This document shows, piece by piece, positions 36,365 through 44,444 of a stretch of 51,641 nt of DNA (position 1 is the stretch's first letter; each line of letters begins with the position of its first letter). The stretch is from positions 1 to 51,641 of the forward strand of contig JANYLB010000043.1 of assembly GCA_025363815.1 (NCBI GenBank), given 5' to 3'. The DNA is from Actinomycetes bacterium. GTDB taxonomy: Bacteria > Actinomycetota > Acidimicrobiia > IMCC26256 > JANYLB01. Under the pieces are notes generated by a model. That model saw only the letters and a program-made list of their open reading frames with translations. It was not told the origin of the DNA and ran no database searches. A program made the position numbers and the translations under genes.

Positions 36365-37231
36365 ATGGCCGACATCCCCGATCACCTCTTGAAGCGCAGC
36401 GCCGAACGGCGCAAGGCGCTGGGCCTGCCCGCCAAGGACGGCGACGCCGTTGACGAGGCCTCGTCCGACGCGCCGGCCGAGGCAGGCGTCGAGGTCCCTG
36501 CCGTCGAGCCCGCCGCGCCCGGCGAAGGTCCGGCGCCCGCCGTCGACCCACCCGCGGGTGGAGGCGAGAGCAAGGGCGGTGTCCCCGCTCACCTGCTCGA
36601 GCGAGCTGCCCGTCGTCGCGCCGCACTCGCAGGCGGCGAAGACGGCGCTGCCGTTCCTGCTGCTGCCGGCGCCGGCGGAACCGCTACCGCCACGGCAACC
36701 CGCACGATCGCGACACCGACGGCAACGGGGCCTGGAGGTCACACCCAGCGGCTGCTCACCGTCGTCAAGTCGGGTTCGATCCAACAGACCAAGGCCGAGG
36801 CACAGGACAAGGTGCACACCTGGCCCCACCTCCTCGTGGTCGAGTTCGCATGCGTGCTCGCGATGATGGCGACGTTGCTCATCTTCTCCGCGCTGGTGCG
36901 GGCACCCTTGCTGAGCCTCGCCGACGTCAACCAGACGCCCAACCCGTCGAAGGCACCGTGGTACTTCCTCGGCTTGCAGGAGCTCCTCACCATGTTTCAC
37001 CCGATGGTCGCGGGCGTGACCATCCCCGGCATGGGTCTCTTCATGCTGATGGTGGCACCGTACGTCGACAAGAACCCGTCCCATAAGCCCAATGACCGGA
37101 AGTTCATGATCTCCATGTTCACGATCTTCCTGATGTTCTGGGCAGTACTCGTGATCATCGGCTCGTTCTTCCGGGGCACAGGATTCAACTTCGTGTTTCC
37201 CTGGAAGGACGGGATCTTCTTCGAGCTCTAG
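36365..37231 (+). CDS. Subunit IV-like protein (C-terminal half of cytochrome b) with long N-terminal region
   Basis: A 288-residue protein whose last 135 residues have three transmembrane helices and correspond to subunit IV (PetD). The quinol-site motif normally written PEWY is here APWY (residues 197-200, in NPSKAPWYFLGLQELL), so the usual glutamate is missing. The first 150 residues are cytoplasmic, Ala/Pro/Gly-rich and contain a 16-residue motif twice: residues 4-19 (IPDHLLKRSAERRKAL) and 73-88 (VPAHLLERAARRRAAL), 10 of 16 identical. ATG 36365 follows GAGGAG. Next gene is the Rieske protein. Confidence 0.92.
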   Translation: MADIPDHLLKRSAERRKALGLPAKDGDAVDEASSDAPAEAGVEVPAVEPAAPGEGPAPAVDPPAGGGESKGGVPAHLLERAARRRAALAGGEDGAAVPAAAGAGGTATATATRTIATPTATGPGGHTQRLLTVVKSGSIQQTKAEAQDKVHTWPHLLVVEFACVLAMMATLLIFSALVRAPLLSLADVNQTPNPSKAPWYFLGLQELLTMFHPMVAGVTIPGMGLFMLMVAPYVDKNPSHKPNDRKFMISMFTIFLMFWAVLVIIGSFFRGTGFNFVFPWKDGIFFEL

Positions 37232-37243
37232 GAGATCGCTTCC

Positions 37244-38104
37244 GTGCCCGCCGTCCTCATCATCGCCATCATCGTTCTCTTCGCCCTCGCCGCGGTCATG
37301 GTCGTGGCAACAGGTCGACGGCGCAGCTCCACCGGCACTCTCAGCCGCGAGACGCGCAAGCGCGACTCCGGCACCGGTGACACTCCGGCCGCGTCCGACA
37401 CTGAAGAGGCCGACGACCAGGAAGCCCGCGAGCGCGCTGACGAGACCCGTCAGGCGCTCGGGCCAGGAGCGTCGGTTCCGGCCACTCGCAGTGGCGCCGA
37501 AGTAGCCAGGTCGGTCGAGGTCGACGAAGAGGCTGTCGGCATCGGCCGCCGTCAGTTCCTCAACCGCGGCATCCTCGTCATGATGGCCCTCGTCGGCGGG
37601 ACTTTCGCGGCATCGTTGATCGCATTCCTGTGGCCCTCGGCCGGCGGCGGCTTCGGCGGAAAGGTCCAGGTCGACACGAGCCTCGGCGACATCGAAGCCT
37701 CTTTCACGACAAAGAAGGAACCCTTCTACATCCCCGAGGCCCGCACCTACCTCCAGCCCTACCCGAAGGGCGACTTGAAGAACGCGTCGAAGATCTACCA
37801 GCCACCGATCCTAAAAGGCATGGAGATGGGTCTCGTCGGGCTGTACCAGAAGTGCGTTCACCTCGGCTGCAAGGTGCCGTGGTGCCAGAGCTCACAGTGG
37901 TTCGAGTGCCCGTGCCACGGCTCGAAGTACAACCGGGTCGGAGAGAAGCGTGGGGGTCCGGCGCCGCGTGGGCTCGACCGATTCGCGCTGACGATTTCCG
38001 GTCAGAGCGTGACCATCGACACCGGCGTCGTCTTCATCGGTCCGCCGATTGGCACCGACACGACCGGCCAAGGCGCCGAAGGCCCCCCCTGCGTGGGAGG
38101 CTGA
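37244..38104 (+). CDS. Rieske [2Fe-2S] protein of the quinol:cytochrome c reductase
   Basis: A 286-residue Rieske subunit. The cluster motifs are CVHLGC (C204, H206, C209) and CPCHGS (C222, C224, H225), giving two Cys and two His ligands plus the disulfide pair. Two further cysteines occur, one in PWCQSS between the motifs and one near the C-terminus. The protein has a transmembrane segment at residues 3-23, then an acidic linker, then a twin-arginine motif (RRQFLNR at 102-108) followed by a second hydrophobic segment, as expected for Tat-dependent insertion. GTG 37244 has GGAG upstream. Confidence 0.94.
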   Translation: MPAVLIIAIIVLFALAAVMVVATGRRRSSTGTLSRETRKRDSGTGDTPAASDTEEADDQEARERADETRQALGPGASVPATRSGAEVARSVEVDEEAVGIGRRQFLNRGILVMMALVGGTFAASLIAFLWPSAGGGFGGKVQVDTSLGDIEASFTTKKEPFYIPEARTYLQPYPKGDLKNASKIYQPPILKGMEMGLVGLYQKCVHLGCKVPWCQSSQWFECPCHGSKYNRVGEKRGGPAPRGLDRFALTISGQSVTIDTGVVFIGPPIGTDTTGQGAEGPPCVGG

Positions 38105-38107
38105 ACC

Positions 38108-39328
38108 GTGGCTCTTCGCCCAGCACTCATCCTCCTGAATCTCCTCGCGATCATGGTGATCGCGGGCATCGTGGCCTACCGCGTGCTCAGCATCCGGCGG
38201 AACCCTGATCGCAATCAGCCGCAGAACCTCACGCCGTTCGCGCAGGATCCGACGCTGGAGACCACCAGGCTCGAGCGGGTGCTGCGCTGGGCCTTGATCT
38301 GCTCCGCGGTGCTCGCAGTCGGGCTCCCCATCTACTGGTTGCTCGAGCCCGCGCGACAGAAGGCCGAGACAACCGGATTCGACGACCGCGCCATCGAGCG
38401 CGGTGCGGTGCTGTTCGCGAACCCCGCAATGAAGGCCTACGACCCGACGAAGTCGTTGCAGTGCGCGAACTGCCACGGCGTCGACGGAGGAGGCGGGGGC
38501 GCCTCCTTCGTGCTGCCGGCCACCCAGACTGGGACGGGCCGCCCGGTGCAGGTCACCTGGCAGGCGCCCGCGCTCAACACTGTGCTGTCACGCTTGACGC
38601 CCGACCAGGTGACCCAGGTGATCACCTTCGGCCGTCCCGGCACCCCGATGGCGCCGTGGGGCATCGACGGGGGCGGACCCAAGGGCGTGCAGGCGATCAG
38701 CGACCTCGTCGCCTATCTCCACAGCATCCAGCTCGGCGATCAGGGTGCGAACGCCCAGATCGACAAGGCAATCAACTCCAAGACCGGCCTGAAGGCCGCG
38801 GCCAGCCAGGACGTCACAACATCGCGAGACAACCTCGCAGCAGCTCAAGCCGCGCTGGCAGCCGCGACCAGTGCCGTGGGCAAGGCCACGGCGACGACGG
38901 CCATCGTCGCCGCGCAGCAGGCGCTGACCAACAGCCAGAACTGGGAAGACACCCTCTCGAACGCCAGTCAGGGTCAGCTTCTCTTCGACGTGAACTGCGC
39001 CCGCTGTCACACGAAGGGCTGGTCGTACTTCGACCCGACGAAATCCAGCATCCCCCTGCCGGGTCTGGCCGGCGGCGGCGCGTTCGGACCGTCGCTGCGC
39101 GGTGGAACAGTGCTCGGGCAGTTCCCGGGCGAGACCGGCGTCGGACAACAGATCGCGTGGGTCACGAATCCCGTGACGAAACAGCCCGACGGCACCGAGA
39201 TCCTCGCCATCGGGCCGAACAAGGGCTACGGCACCCGCGGCATCTCGTCGGGCCGCATGCCACACTTCGGCAGCCTGCTCACCGCCGAGCAGATCAAGGC
39301 CATCGTCGAGTACGAACGCGGACTTTGA
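38108..39328 (+). CDS. Membrane-anchored dihaem cytochrome c
   Basis: A 406-residue protein with two hydrophobic segments (residues 5-27 and 60-80) and two haem-c sites, CANCH (119-123) and CARCH (297-301). Candidate axial methionines are in TPMAPWG and SGRMPHFG. Between the haem domains is an Ala-rich region, about residues 225-290, likely a helical or coiled-coil linker. It would take electrons from the Rieske protein. In Actinobacteria a dihaem c (QcrC) is the standard partner, but the two N-terminal helices and long linker differ from it. GTG 38108 lies 3 bases after the Rieske stop. Confidence 0.93.
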   Translation: MALRPALILLNLLAIMVIAGIVAYRVLSIRRNPDRNQPQNLTPFAQDPTLETTRLERVLRWALICSAVLAVGLPIYWLLEPARQKAETTGFDDRAIERGAVLFANPAMKAYDPTKSLQCANCHGVDGGGGGASFVLPATQTGTGRPVQVTWQAPALNTVLSRLTPDQVTQVITFGRPGTPMAPWGIDGGGPKGVQAISDLVAYLHSIQLGDQGANAQIDKAINSKTGLKAAASQDVTTSRDNLAAAQAALAAATSAVGKATATTAIVAAQQALTNSQNWEDTLSNASQGQLLFDVNCARCHTKGWSYFDPTKSSIPLPGLAGGGAFGPSLRGGTVLGQFPGETGVGQQIAWVTNPVTKQPDGTEILAIGPNKGYGTRGISSGRMPHFGSLLTAEQIKAIVEYERGL

Positions 39329-39347
39329 CGGAAGCACAAGGAGCACC

Positions 39348-40238
39348 GTGATCGATCCTCTCCTCGCCGCGACCGAGGGCGTCAAGAACCCAGGCCTCTG
39401 GTACCCCACCATTCTCGGGATTCTCGTCGTCGTCTCCGCTGTCGTCCTGTTCTGCGGCTCGGTGTACCTGCTGCTCGCGACCAACCTGGGCGCGAAGCTC
39501 GGCTTCCTCGTGGCCGCCGGCGCGCTCTCCGGGTTCATGGTGCTGCTCTCCATGCTGTGGTTGACGACCGCGTCGCCGCTGAACACCCTGAAGGGCCGGG
39601 TCCCGTCGTGGAAACCGGTGGAACTTCTTCAAACGGGCCTCGGCGCGTCGAAGATCCCCATCGTCGCGGCGATCAAGGACAGCACGGCGCAGGTCACCCT
39701 CACCGAAGCCACCAACGTCAAGGCCGCAGTCGATGCCGCAGTCGTCACGCCGAAGGGCACGAACGGCGAGCCGCCACCCCTGGCGACGAAGTTCAACAAG
39801 TTCACCGACACGACCGAGTACCTAGTGCCGCAGACCTACGAGGTCGGCGGTGGCAGCCGCGCCCAGATAAGTTTCGGCGGGGGATTCCCGTGGGTGCACG
39901 CCAGCTTCCACAGCCCGAAGTACGCGGTCGCGACGATCTGCCCCGTTCTCGTCCAGACGGTGCCGTTCGGTGACCCGGTCCCGGCGGCGAAGTGCGACCC
40001 CGACAAGCCGGTGACTCACATCGTGCTCGAACGGAACCTCGGATCGTTGCGGGTGCCGCCCCTGGTCGTCTTCATCGCGTCATCGATCCTGTTCGGATTG
40101 AGCCTGCTCGGCCTGCACTGGAGAGAACGCGACCTTGAGGACGCCAAGGCAGCCGCCGACGCCGACGCAGCCGAGAAGGCACCCGCGAAGCGAGCGCCCG
40201 AACCCGAGCCGGCGAAGCCCGAGCCGGCGAACGCGTAG
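39348..40238 (+). CDS. Unknown membrane protein in the quinol:cytochrome c reductase operon
   Basis: A 296-residue protein with two N-terminal helices (about residues 20-45 and 48-72), a hydrophilic domain of about 150 residues presumably outside the membrane, one C-terminal helix (VPPLVVFIASSILFGLSLLGL) and a charged tail of Ala/Lys/Glu/Pro. The outer domain has no recognised motif; it contains two cysteines (ICPV and KCDP) that could form a disulfide. GTG 39348 lies 19 bases after the cytochrome c gene with AGGAGC upstream. Context points to an extra subunit or assembly factor. Confidence 0.75.
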   Translation: MIDPLLAATEGVKNPGLWYPTILGILVVVSAVVLFCGSVYLLLATNLGAKLGFLVAAGALSGFMVLLSMLWLTTASPLNTLKGRVPSWKPVELLQTGLGASKIPIVAAIKDSTAQVTLTEATNVKAAVDAAVVTPKGTNGEPPPLATKFNKFTDTTEYLVPQTYEVGGGSRAQISFGGGFPWVHASFHSPKYAVATICPVLVQTVPFGDPVPAAKCDPDKPVTHIVLERNLGSLRVPPLVVFIASSILFGLSLLGLHWRERDLEDAKAAADADAAEKAPAKRAPEPEPAKPEPANA

Positions 40239-40260
40239 AGCCCCCGAGACCTGGAGACCA

Positions 40261-40494
40261 GTGTTCCGATCGATGAACCTCCGCCTCAGCGCACTCCGCC
40301 TCAGCGCACTCGCAGCTGCGGCTGGGATGCTCGCGGCGTGCACCAACGGCCAGGCCGTCGACGCCGGCGGTGACCGCGGGGGTGGCGGACTCGCGTTCGT
40401 GCTCCTCGCCTTGTTCGTCGTGCTGTTCGGAGTCTCGCTGTTCGCCATGGACCACGTGCGCAAACGTCGCCGCGGCGACGGCGACGGCGAGTAA
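40261..40494 (+). CDS. Small predicted lipoprotein with one transmembrane helix
   Basis: A 77-residue protein. The N-terminal hydrophobic stretch ends in a lipobox (MLAAC, Cys at about residue 27), followed by a Gly-rich segment, a second hydrophobic helix (LAFVLLALFVVLFGVSLFAM) and a basic tail HVRKRRRGDGDGE. GTG 40261, four bases after GGAG, is preferred to an ATG four codons later. It is the last gene of the operon and its function is not known. The second helix with a cytoplasmic tail is unusual for a lipoprotein, so the lipobox may be fortuitous. Confidence 0.65.
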   Translation: MFRSMNLRLSALRLSALAAAAGMLAACTNGQAVDAGGDRGGGGLAFVLLALFVVLFGVSLFAMDHVRKRRRGDGDGE

Positions 40495-40521
40495 GCCGCT
40501 CTGGCGCTGCGCTCGGCGCTA

Positions 40522-41850
40522 CTAGGAGATCTCGTCGGCGATCTCGCGAGCGGTTTCGCCGGCCGCGGCGAGCGTCGCCTCGATCTCGTTGCCACCGTGC
40601 ATCAGACTCGGGAAGAGAGTCTCGTAGCCACTCGGCGCGATGTATACGCCCCGGCGGAGCATCCCCCGGAAGAAGGCCGCGTAACGCTCGTGATCGACCG
40701 CCTGGGCGGCTTCGTAGTCGGTCACCGGGTCGGCGGAGAAGAAGAGCCCGGCGAGGGTCTGCACGCGTGGTACCTGCACGGACAATCCGGCGTCGCCGAT
40801 CACCGTTCGCAAGCCTTCGACGAGCACGGTCGCTGTGTCGGTCAGTGCGGCGTACGCCGACTCACCGAGCAGGTCCAATGCGGCCAGCCCAGCCGCCGTC
40901 GCGAGCGGGTTCCCGGACAGCGTGCCTGCCTGGTAAACGCCACCGTTCGGCGCGAGCTGATCCATGATCGCCTGTGACCCTCCGATCGCCGCGAGCGGAA
41001 GCCCGCCCCCGACCACCTTGCCGAAGATCGACAGATCGGGACGGAGCCCGAGTATGCCCTGGGCACCGGCCGGGCCGACGCGAAAGCCGGTGATGACCTC
41101 ATCGAGCACGAGCAGAGAACCGTGCGCGTCGCACCGCTTGCGGATCGATTCCAGAAACGCGGGGTCGGCGGGGACGAGACCCATGTTCGCCGCGATCGGC
41201 TCGACCAACACCGCGGCGATCGAGTCGCCGTATTGATCGAAGACCATACCTAGCTCTTCGATGTCGTTGTAGGGGGTGACGATCGTGTCGGCGACGGCGC
41301 CAGCCGTGACTCCGAGGGAGCCGGGAAGACCAAGGGTCGCAACACCACTTCCCGCGGCGACGAGCAACGCGTCGAGGTGGCCGTGGTAGCACCCTGAGAA
41401 CTTCACGATCTTCTCGCGGCCGGTCGCGCCGCGCGCGAGCCGGACCGCGGTCATAGCGGCCTCGGTACCCGACGACACGAGGCGCACCATCTCGACGCTG
41501 GGCACGCACGCGCAGATCGCCTCGGCCAGAAGCACCTCGCGCTCGGTCGACGCGCCGAACGAGGTGCCGTCGGCCGCGGCCCGCTGCACCGCCTCGACGA
41601 TCGCCGGATGGGCATGCCCGAGTATCGACGCGCCCCAAGACTGCACGTAGTCGATGTAACGATTGCCGTTGGTGTCGATTAGATACGCGCCTTCGCCCCG
41701 AGCGACGAAGAAGGGATCACCACCGACCGCATTGAAGGATCGAACCGGCGAGTTCACACCACCGGGGATGCGAGCGCGAGCGCGCGCGAGCAGATCAGTC
41801 ACCTCGTATTGGTGCGACTCCGGGGAATTCGGCGACTCCGCTTCGTTCAC
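40522..41850 (-). CDS. hemL: Glutamate-1-semialdehyde 2,1-aminomutase
   Basis: PLP enzyme that converts glutamate-1-semialdehyde into 5-aminolevulinate, second step of the C5 pathway. 442 residues. Signatures are IPGGVNSPVRSFNAVGGDPFF, the PLP aspartate in LVLDEVITGFRVG and the Schiff-base lysine in LSIFGKVVGGGLPL. GTG 41850 overlaps the hemB stop (GTGA). The gene converges with the cytochrome operon at 27 bases distance. Confidence 0.97.
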   Translation of the reverse strand: MNEAESPNSPESHQYEVTDLLARARARIPGGVNSPVRSFNAVGGDPFFVARGEGAYLIDTNGNRYIDYVQSWGASILGHAHPAIVEAVQRAAADGTSFGASTEREVLLAEAICACVPSVEMVRLVSSGTEAAMTAVRLARGATGREKIVKFSGCYHGHLDALLVAAGSGVATLGLPGSLGVTAGAVADTIVTPYNDIEELGMVFDQYGDSIAAVLVEPIAANMGLVPADPAFLESIRKRCDAHGSLLVLDEVITGFRVGPAGAQGILGLRPDLSIFGKVVGGGLPLAAIGGSQAIMDQLAPNGGVYQAGTLSGNPLATAAGLAALDLLGESAYAALTDTATVLVEGLRTVIGDAGLSVQVPRVQTLAGLFFSADPVTDYEAAQAVDHERYAAFFRGMLRRGVYIAPSGYETLFPSLMHGGNEIEATLAAAGETAREIADEIS

Positions 41851-42824
41851 CCGAGCAGCTCTGCGACTTCGCGGGCTAGATAGGTGAGGATGAAGTCGGC
41901 ACCGGCGCGCTTGATCGAGACCAGGTGCTCCAGCGCGACCGCGGTTCCGTCGATCCAGCCCCGCTCGGCGGCGGCTTTGAGCATCGCGTACTCGCCGCTC
42001 ACGTGATAAGCGGCGACAGGCACGTCGAAGGATCCGCGCACCGCGGCGATCACATCGAGGTAGGCCAGCGCGGGCTTCACCATCACCATGTCGGCGCCCT
42101 CGTCTACATCAAGTGCGGTCTCGGTCAGTGCTTCCCGCGTGTTTCTCGGGTCCATCTGGTAGCTCCGCCGGTCGCCGAAGGCCGGCGGGCACTCGGCGGC
42201 CTCACGGAACGGCCCGTACAGGGCCGACGCGTACTTAGCCGCGTACGCGAGAACGAGGGCGTCCTGATGGCCCGACTGGTCGAGTGCAATGCGGATCGCT
42301 GCAACCTGGCCATCCATCATTCCCGACGGCGCGATCACGTCGGCGCCCGCGTCGGCCTGGGCGATCGCGATGCTCGCGTAGCGATCGAGAGTCGCGTCGT
42401 TGTCGACCTCACCACCGGCAGTGAGCACGCCACAGTGGCCATGGTCGGTGAACTCGTCGAGACACGTGTCGGCCATCAACACAACCGAGTCGCCCACCTC
42501 ATCGCGCAGCGTCCGCAGGGCTTCCGCCACGATGCCGTCGGGCGCGTCGGCACCCGATCCGACGGCATCCTTCGCGAGCGGGATGCCGAAGAGGATGACC
42601 GCAGGGACCCCGAGATCAGAGAGGGCACGCACCTCCTTGCGGACGCTTTCGAGCGTGTGCTGGAAGACCCCCGGCATCGAGGTGACCGGCTCCGGTTCGG
42701 TTATCCCCTGCTTGACGAAGAGCGGGGCCACGAGATCGTCCACCGCCAGCGTCGTCTCGGCTACGAGCCGGCGCAGCGCAGGAGTGCGACGCAGACGGCG
42801 GGGTCGGACCTCGGGAAAGGGCAC
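41847..42824 (-). CDS. hemB: Delta-aminolevulinic acid dehydratase (porphobilinogen synthase)
   Basis: Condenses two 5-aminolevulinate molecules into porphobilinogen. 325 residues. The active-site lysines are in AYAAKYASALYGPFR and MVMVKPALAYLDV. The metal region ADTCLDEFTDHGHCGVL has two of the cysteines of the zinc type. GTG 42824 is the start. A 135-base gap separates it from the upstream cobA/hemD gene, the largest within the hem cluster, and may contain its own promoter. Confidence 0.97.
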   Translation of the reverse strand: MPFPEVRPRRLRRTPALRRLVAETTLAVDDLVAPLFVKQGITEPEPVTSMPGVFQHTLESVRKEVRALSDLGVPAVILFGIPLAKDAVGSGADAPDGIVAEALRTLRDEVGDSVVLMADTCLDEFTDHGHCGVLTAGGEVDNDATLDRYASIAIAQADAGADVIAPSGMMDGQVAAIRIALDQSGHQDALVLAYAAKYASALYGPFREAAECPPAFGDRRSYQMDPRNTREALTETALDVDEGADMVMVKPALAYLDVIAAVRGSFDVPVAAYHVSGEYAMLKAAAERGWIDGTAVALEHLVSIKRAGADFILTYLAREVAELLG

Positions 42825-42959
42825 CCACCCAGGCTATCGGCGCCTACGTGCGCTTCCGCAGCCGGGTCCAAGACCCACCGAACCCCCGATACTGGTTGAA
42901 GGTGGGCACTTTGCAACAGGGCGGCCTACATCAGGAGGCCCCGATTCAATGACCGGGGT

Positions 42960-44444
42960 TCAACCCACTACGTCGGTTCGGCCGAGGGTGGCGAGCAGGG
43001 CCTCGACGAGAGCATCGACAGTGTGCGGGTCTGCCTCTGTGGTGACGGTGAGACCCCGCTCGAGTGCTGTCGCCGACGTCACCGGTCCGATCGACACTAT
43101 GGCCGGTGCTGGTTCAGGAAGTGGGCCCACGAGATCGCAGAAGTTGCTCACCGTCGATGATGACGTGAACGTGATGGCGTCGACCTCGCCGCGGCGGACC
43201 TGCTTCAACAAAGAGGGGGTCGGCTCGGCCGTTTCGGTGCGGTACACAGGGAGCACGTCGACGACATAGCCCGCGACCCGGAGCCCCTCGGGAAGAACGT
43301 CGCGCGCGGTCTCGGGCCCGATCAACAGCACCCGTTCGCCACCGGTATCCGGTGCCGGGAATGCCTCGAGCAACGACTCCGCGACGAATCGATCGGGGAG
43401 AAGATCAGCGCGCACCCCGCGATCGGCGAGCGCGGTTGCGGTTCCCGGCCCGATCGCCGCGACGCGCAGGTTTGCGAGCCCGCGGGCGTCGAGACCATTG
43501 GCTGCGAGCCCGCGCTCGAAAAAGTGGCGCACGCCGTTCGCCGAGGTGAACACCGCCCAGGCGTACGCGCCGAGATCGGGAACCGCGAACGGCAATGGTG
43601 CAATCGCGATCGTCGGCAGCTCGATCACCTCGGCACCGAGACCCTCTAGGCGCGTGCGCAACCCACTCGCCTGCTCGCGCGCCCGGGTGACCACCACCCG
43701 ACAACCGGAGAGAGGACGCCCTTCGAACCACCCGAGGTCGAGGGCCGCGACCGCACCGACGACGATCGCCGAAGGCGGTTTGATCACGACCTCTGACGCG
43801 GCGAGAGCAGCGAGGGTGGTGCGTACGGTCTGCTGGTCGGGTCGGGTGCCGTTGCGCACCGCGGCGACGGGGGTGTCGTCGGCGCGGCCGCCCGCGATCA
43901 GGCGCGCGGCGATAACCGCGATGCGCCCTGCGCCCATGAGGATCACCAACGTGCCGCCGGCGCGGGCGAGCGCCTCCCAGTCGACATCGGTCCGGCCCTT
44001 AGCCGGGTCCTCGTGGCCGGTGACCACGGTCACATGGGTCGACAGACCCCGGTGGGTGACCGGAATGCCGGCGTATGCCGGTGCGGAGATGGCGCTGGTG
44101 ATACCCGGAACGATCTCGAAGCCGACACCTGCCGCGCTCAGGGCTTCGGCCTCCTCGCCGCCGCGGCCGAACACGAACGGATCGCCGCCCTTGAGCCGTA
44201 CCACTGAAAGCCCTCGCGCGCCCCGGTCGACGAGAACGGCGTTGATTCCGTCCTGGTCCATCTCGACGCGCCCCGGAGCCTTGCCAACATCGATGCGCTC
44301 GGCGACTGCCGGAGCGAGATCGAGAAGTAGGGACGACGCGAGTCGATCGAACACGACCACGTCGGCCCCAGCGAGGAGCTCGGCGCCGCGCACCGTGATC
44401 AGGCCGGGATCACCCGGGCCGCCACCCACGAGGAAGACCGTCAT
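42960..44444 (-). CDS. Fused uroporphyrinogen-III C-methyltransferase / uroporphyrinogen-III synthase
   Basis: A 494-residue bifunctional protein. Residues 1-240 are CobA/SUMT, with VGGGPGDPGLITVRG, RLKGGDPFVFGRGGEE and PGITSAISAPAYAGIPVTHRG; this half methylates uroporphyrinogen III towards sirohaem and cobalamin. Residues about 245-490 are HemD, with RVVVTRAREQASGL, FTSANGVRHFF and DAITFTSSSTVSNF; this half closes the tetrapyrrole ring. Such a fusion is known in several Gram-positive groups. ATG 44444 overlaps the hemC stop (ATGA). Confidence 0.95.
   Translation of the reverse strand: MTVFLVGGGPGDPGLITVRGAELLAGADVVVFDRLASSLLLDLAPAVAERIDVGKAPGRVEMDQDGINAVLVDRGARGLSVVRLKGGDPFVFGRGGEEAEALSAAGVGFEIVPGITSAISAPAYAGIPVTHRGLSTHVTVVTGHEDPAKGRTDVDWEALARAGGTLVILMGAGRIAVIAARLIAGGRADDTPVAAVRNGTRPDQQTVRTTLAALAASEVVIKPPSAIVVGAVAALDLGWFEGRPLSGCRVVVTRAREQASGLRTRLEGLGAEVIELPTIAIAPLPFAVPDLGAYAWAVFTSANGVRHFFERGLAANGLDARGLANLRVAAIGPGTATALADRGVRADLLPDRFVAESLLEAFPAPDTGGERVLLIGPETARDVLPEGLRVAGYVVDVLPVYRTETAEPTPSLLKQVRRGEVDAITFTSSSTVSNFCDLVGPLPEPAPAIVSIGPVTSATALERGLTVTTEADPHTVDALVEALLATLGRTDVVG

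Noticed and set aside
42825-42959. Promoter or small gene in the 135-base gap before hemB
   Set aside because: A TTGCAA/TATCGG pair and two short 5-bp hairpins exist, but spacing and sequence are too poor to call; no coding frame with a binding site was found.
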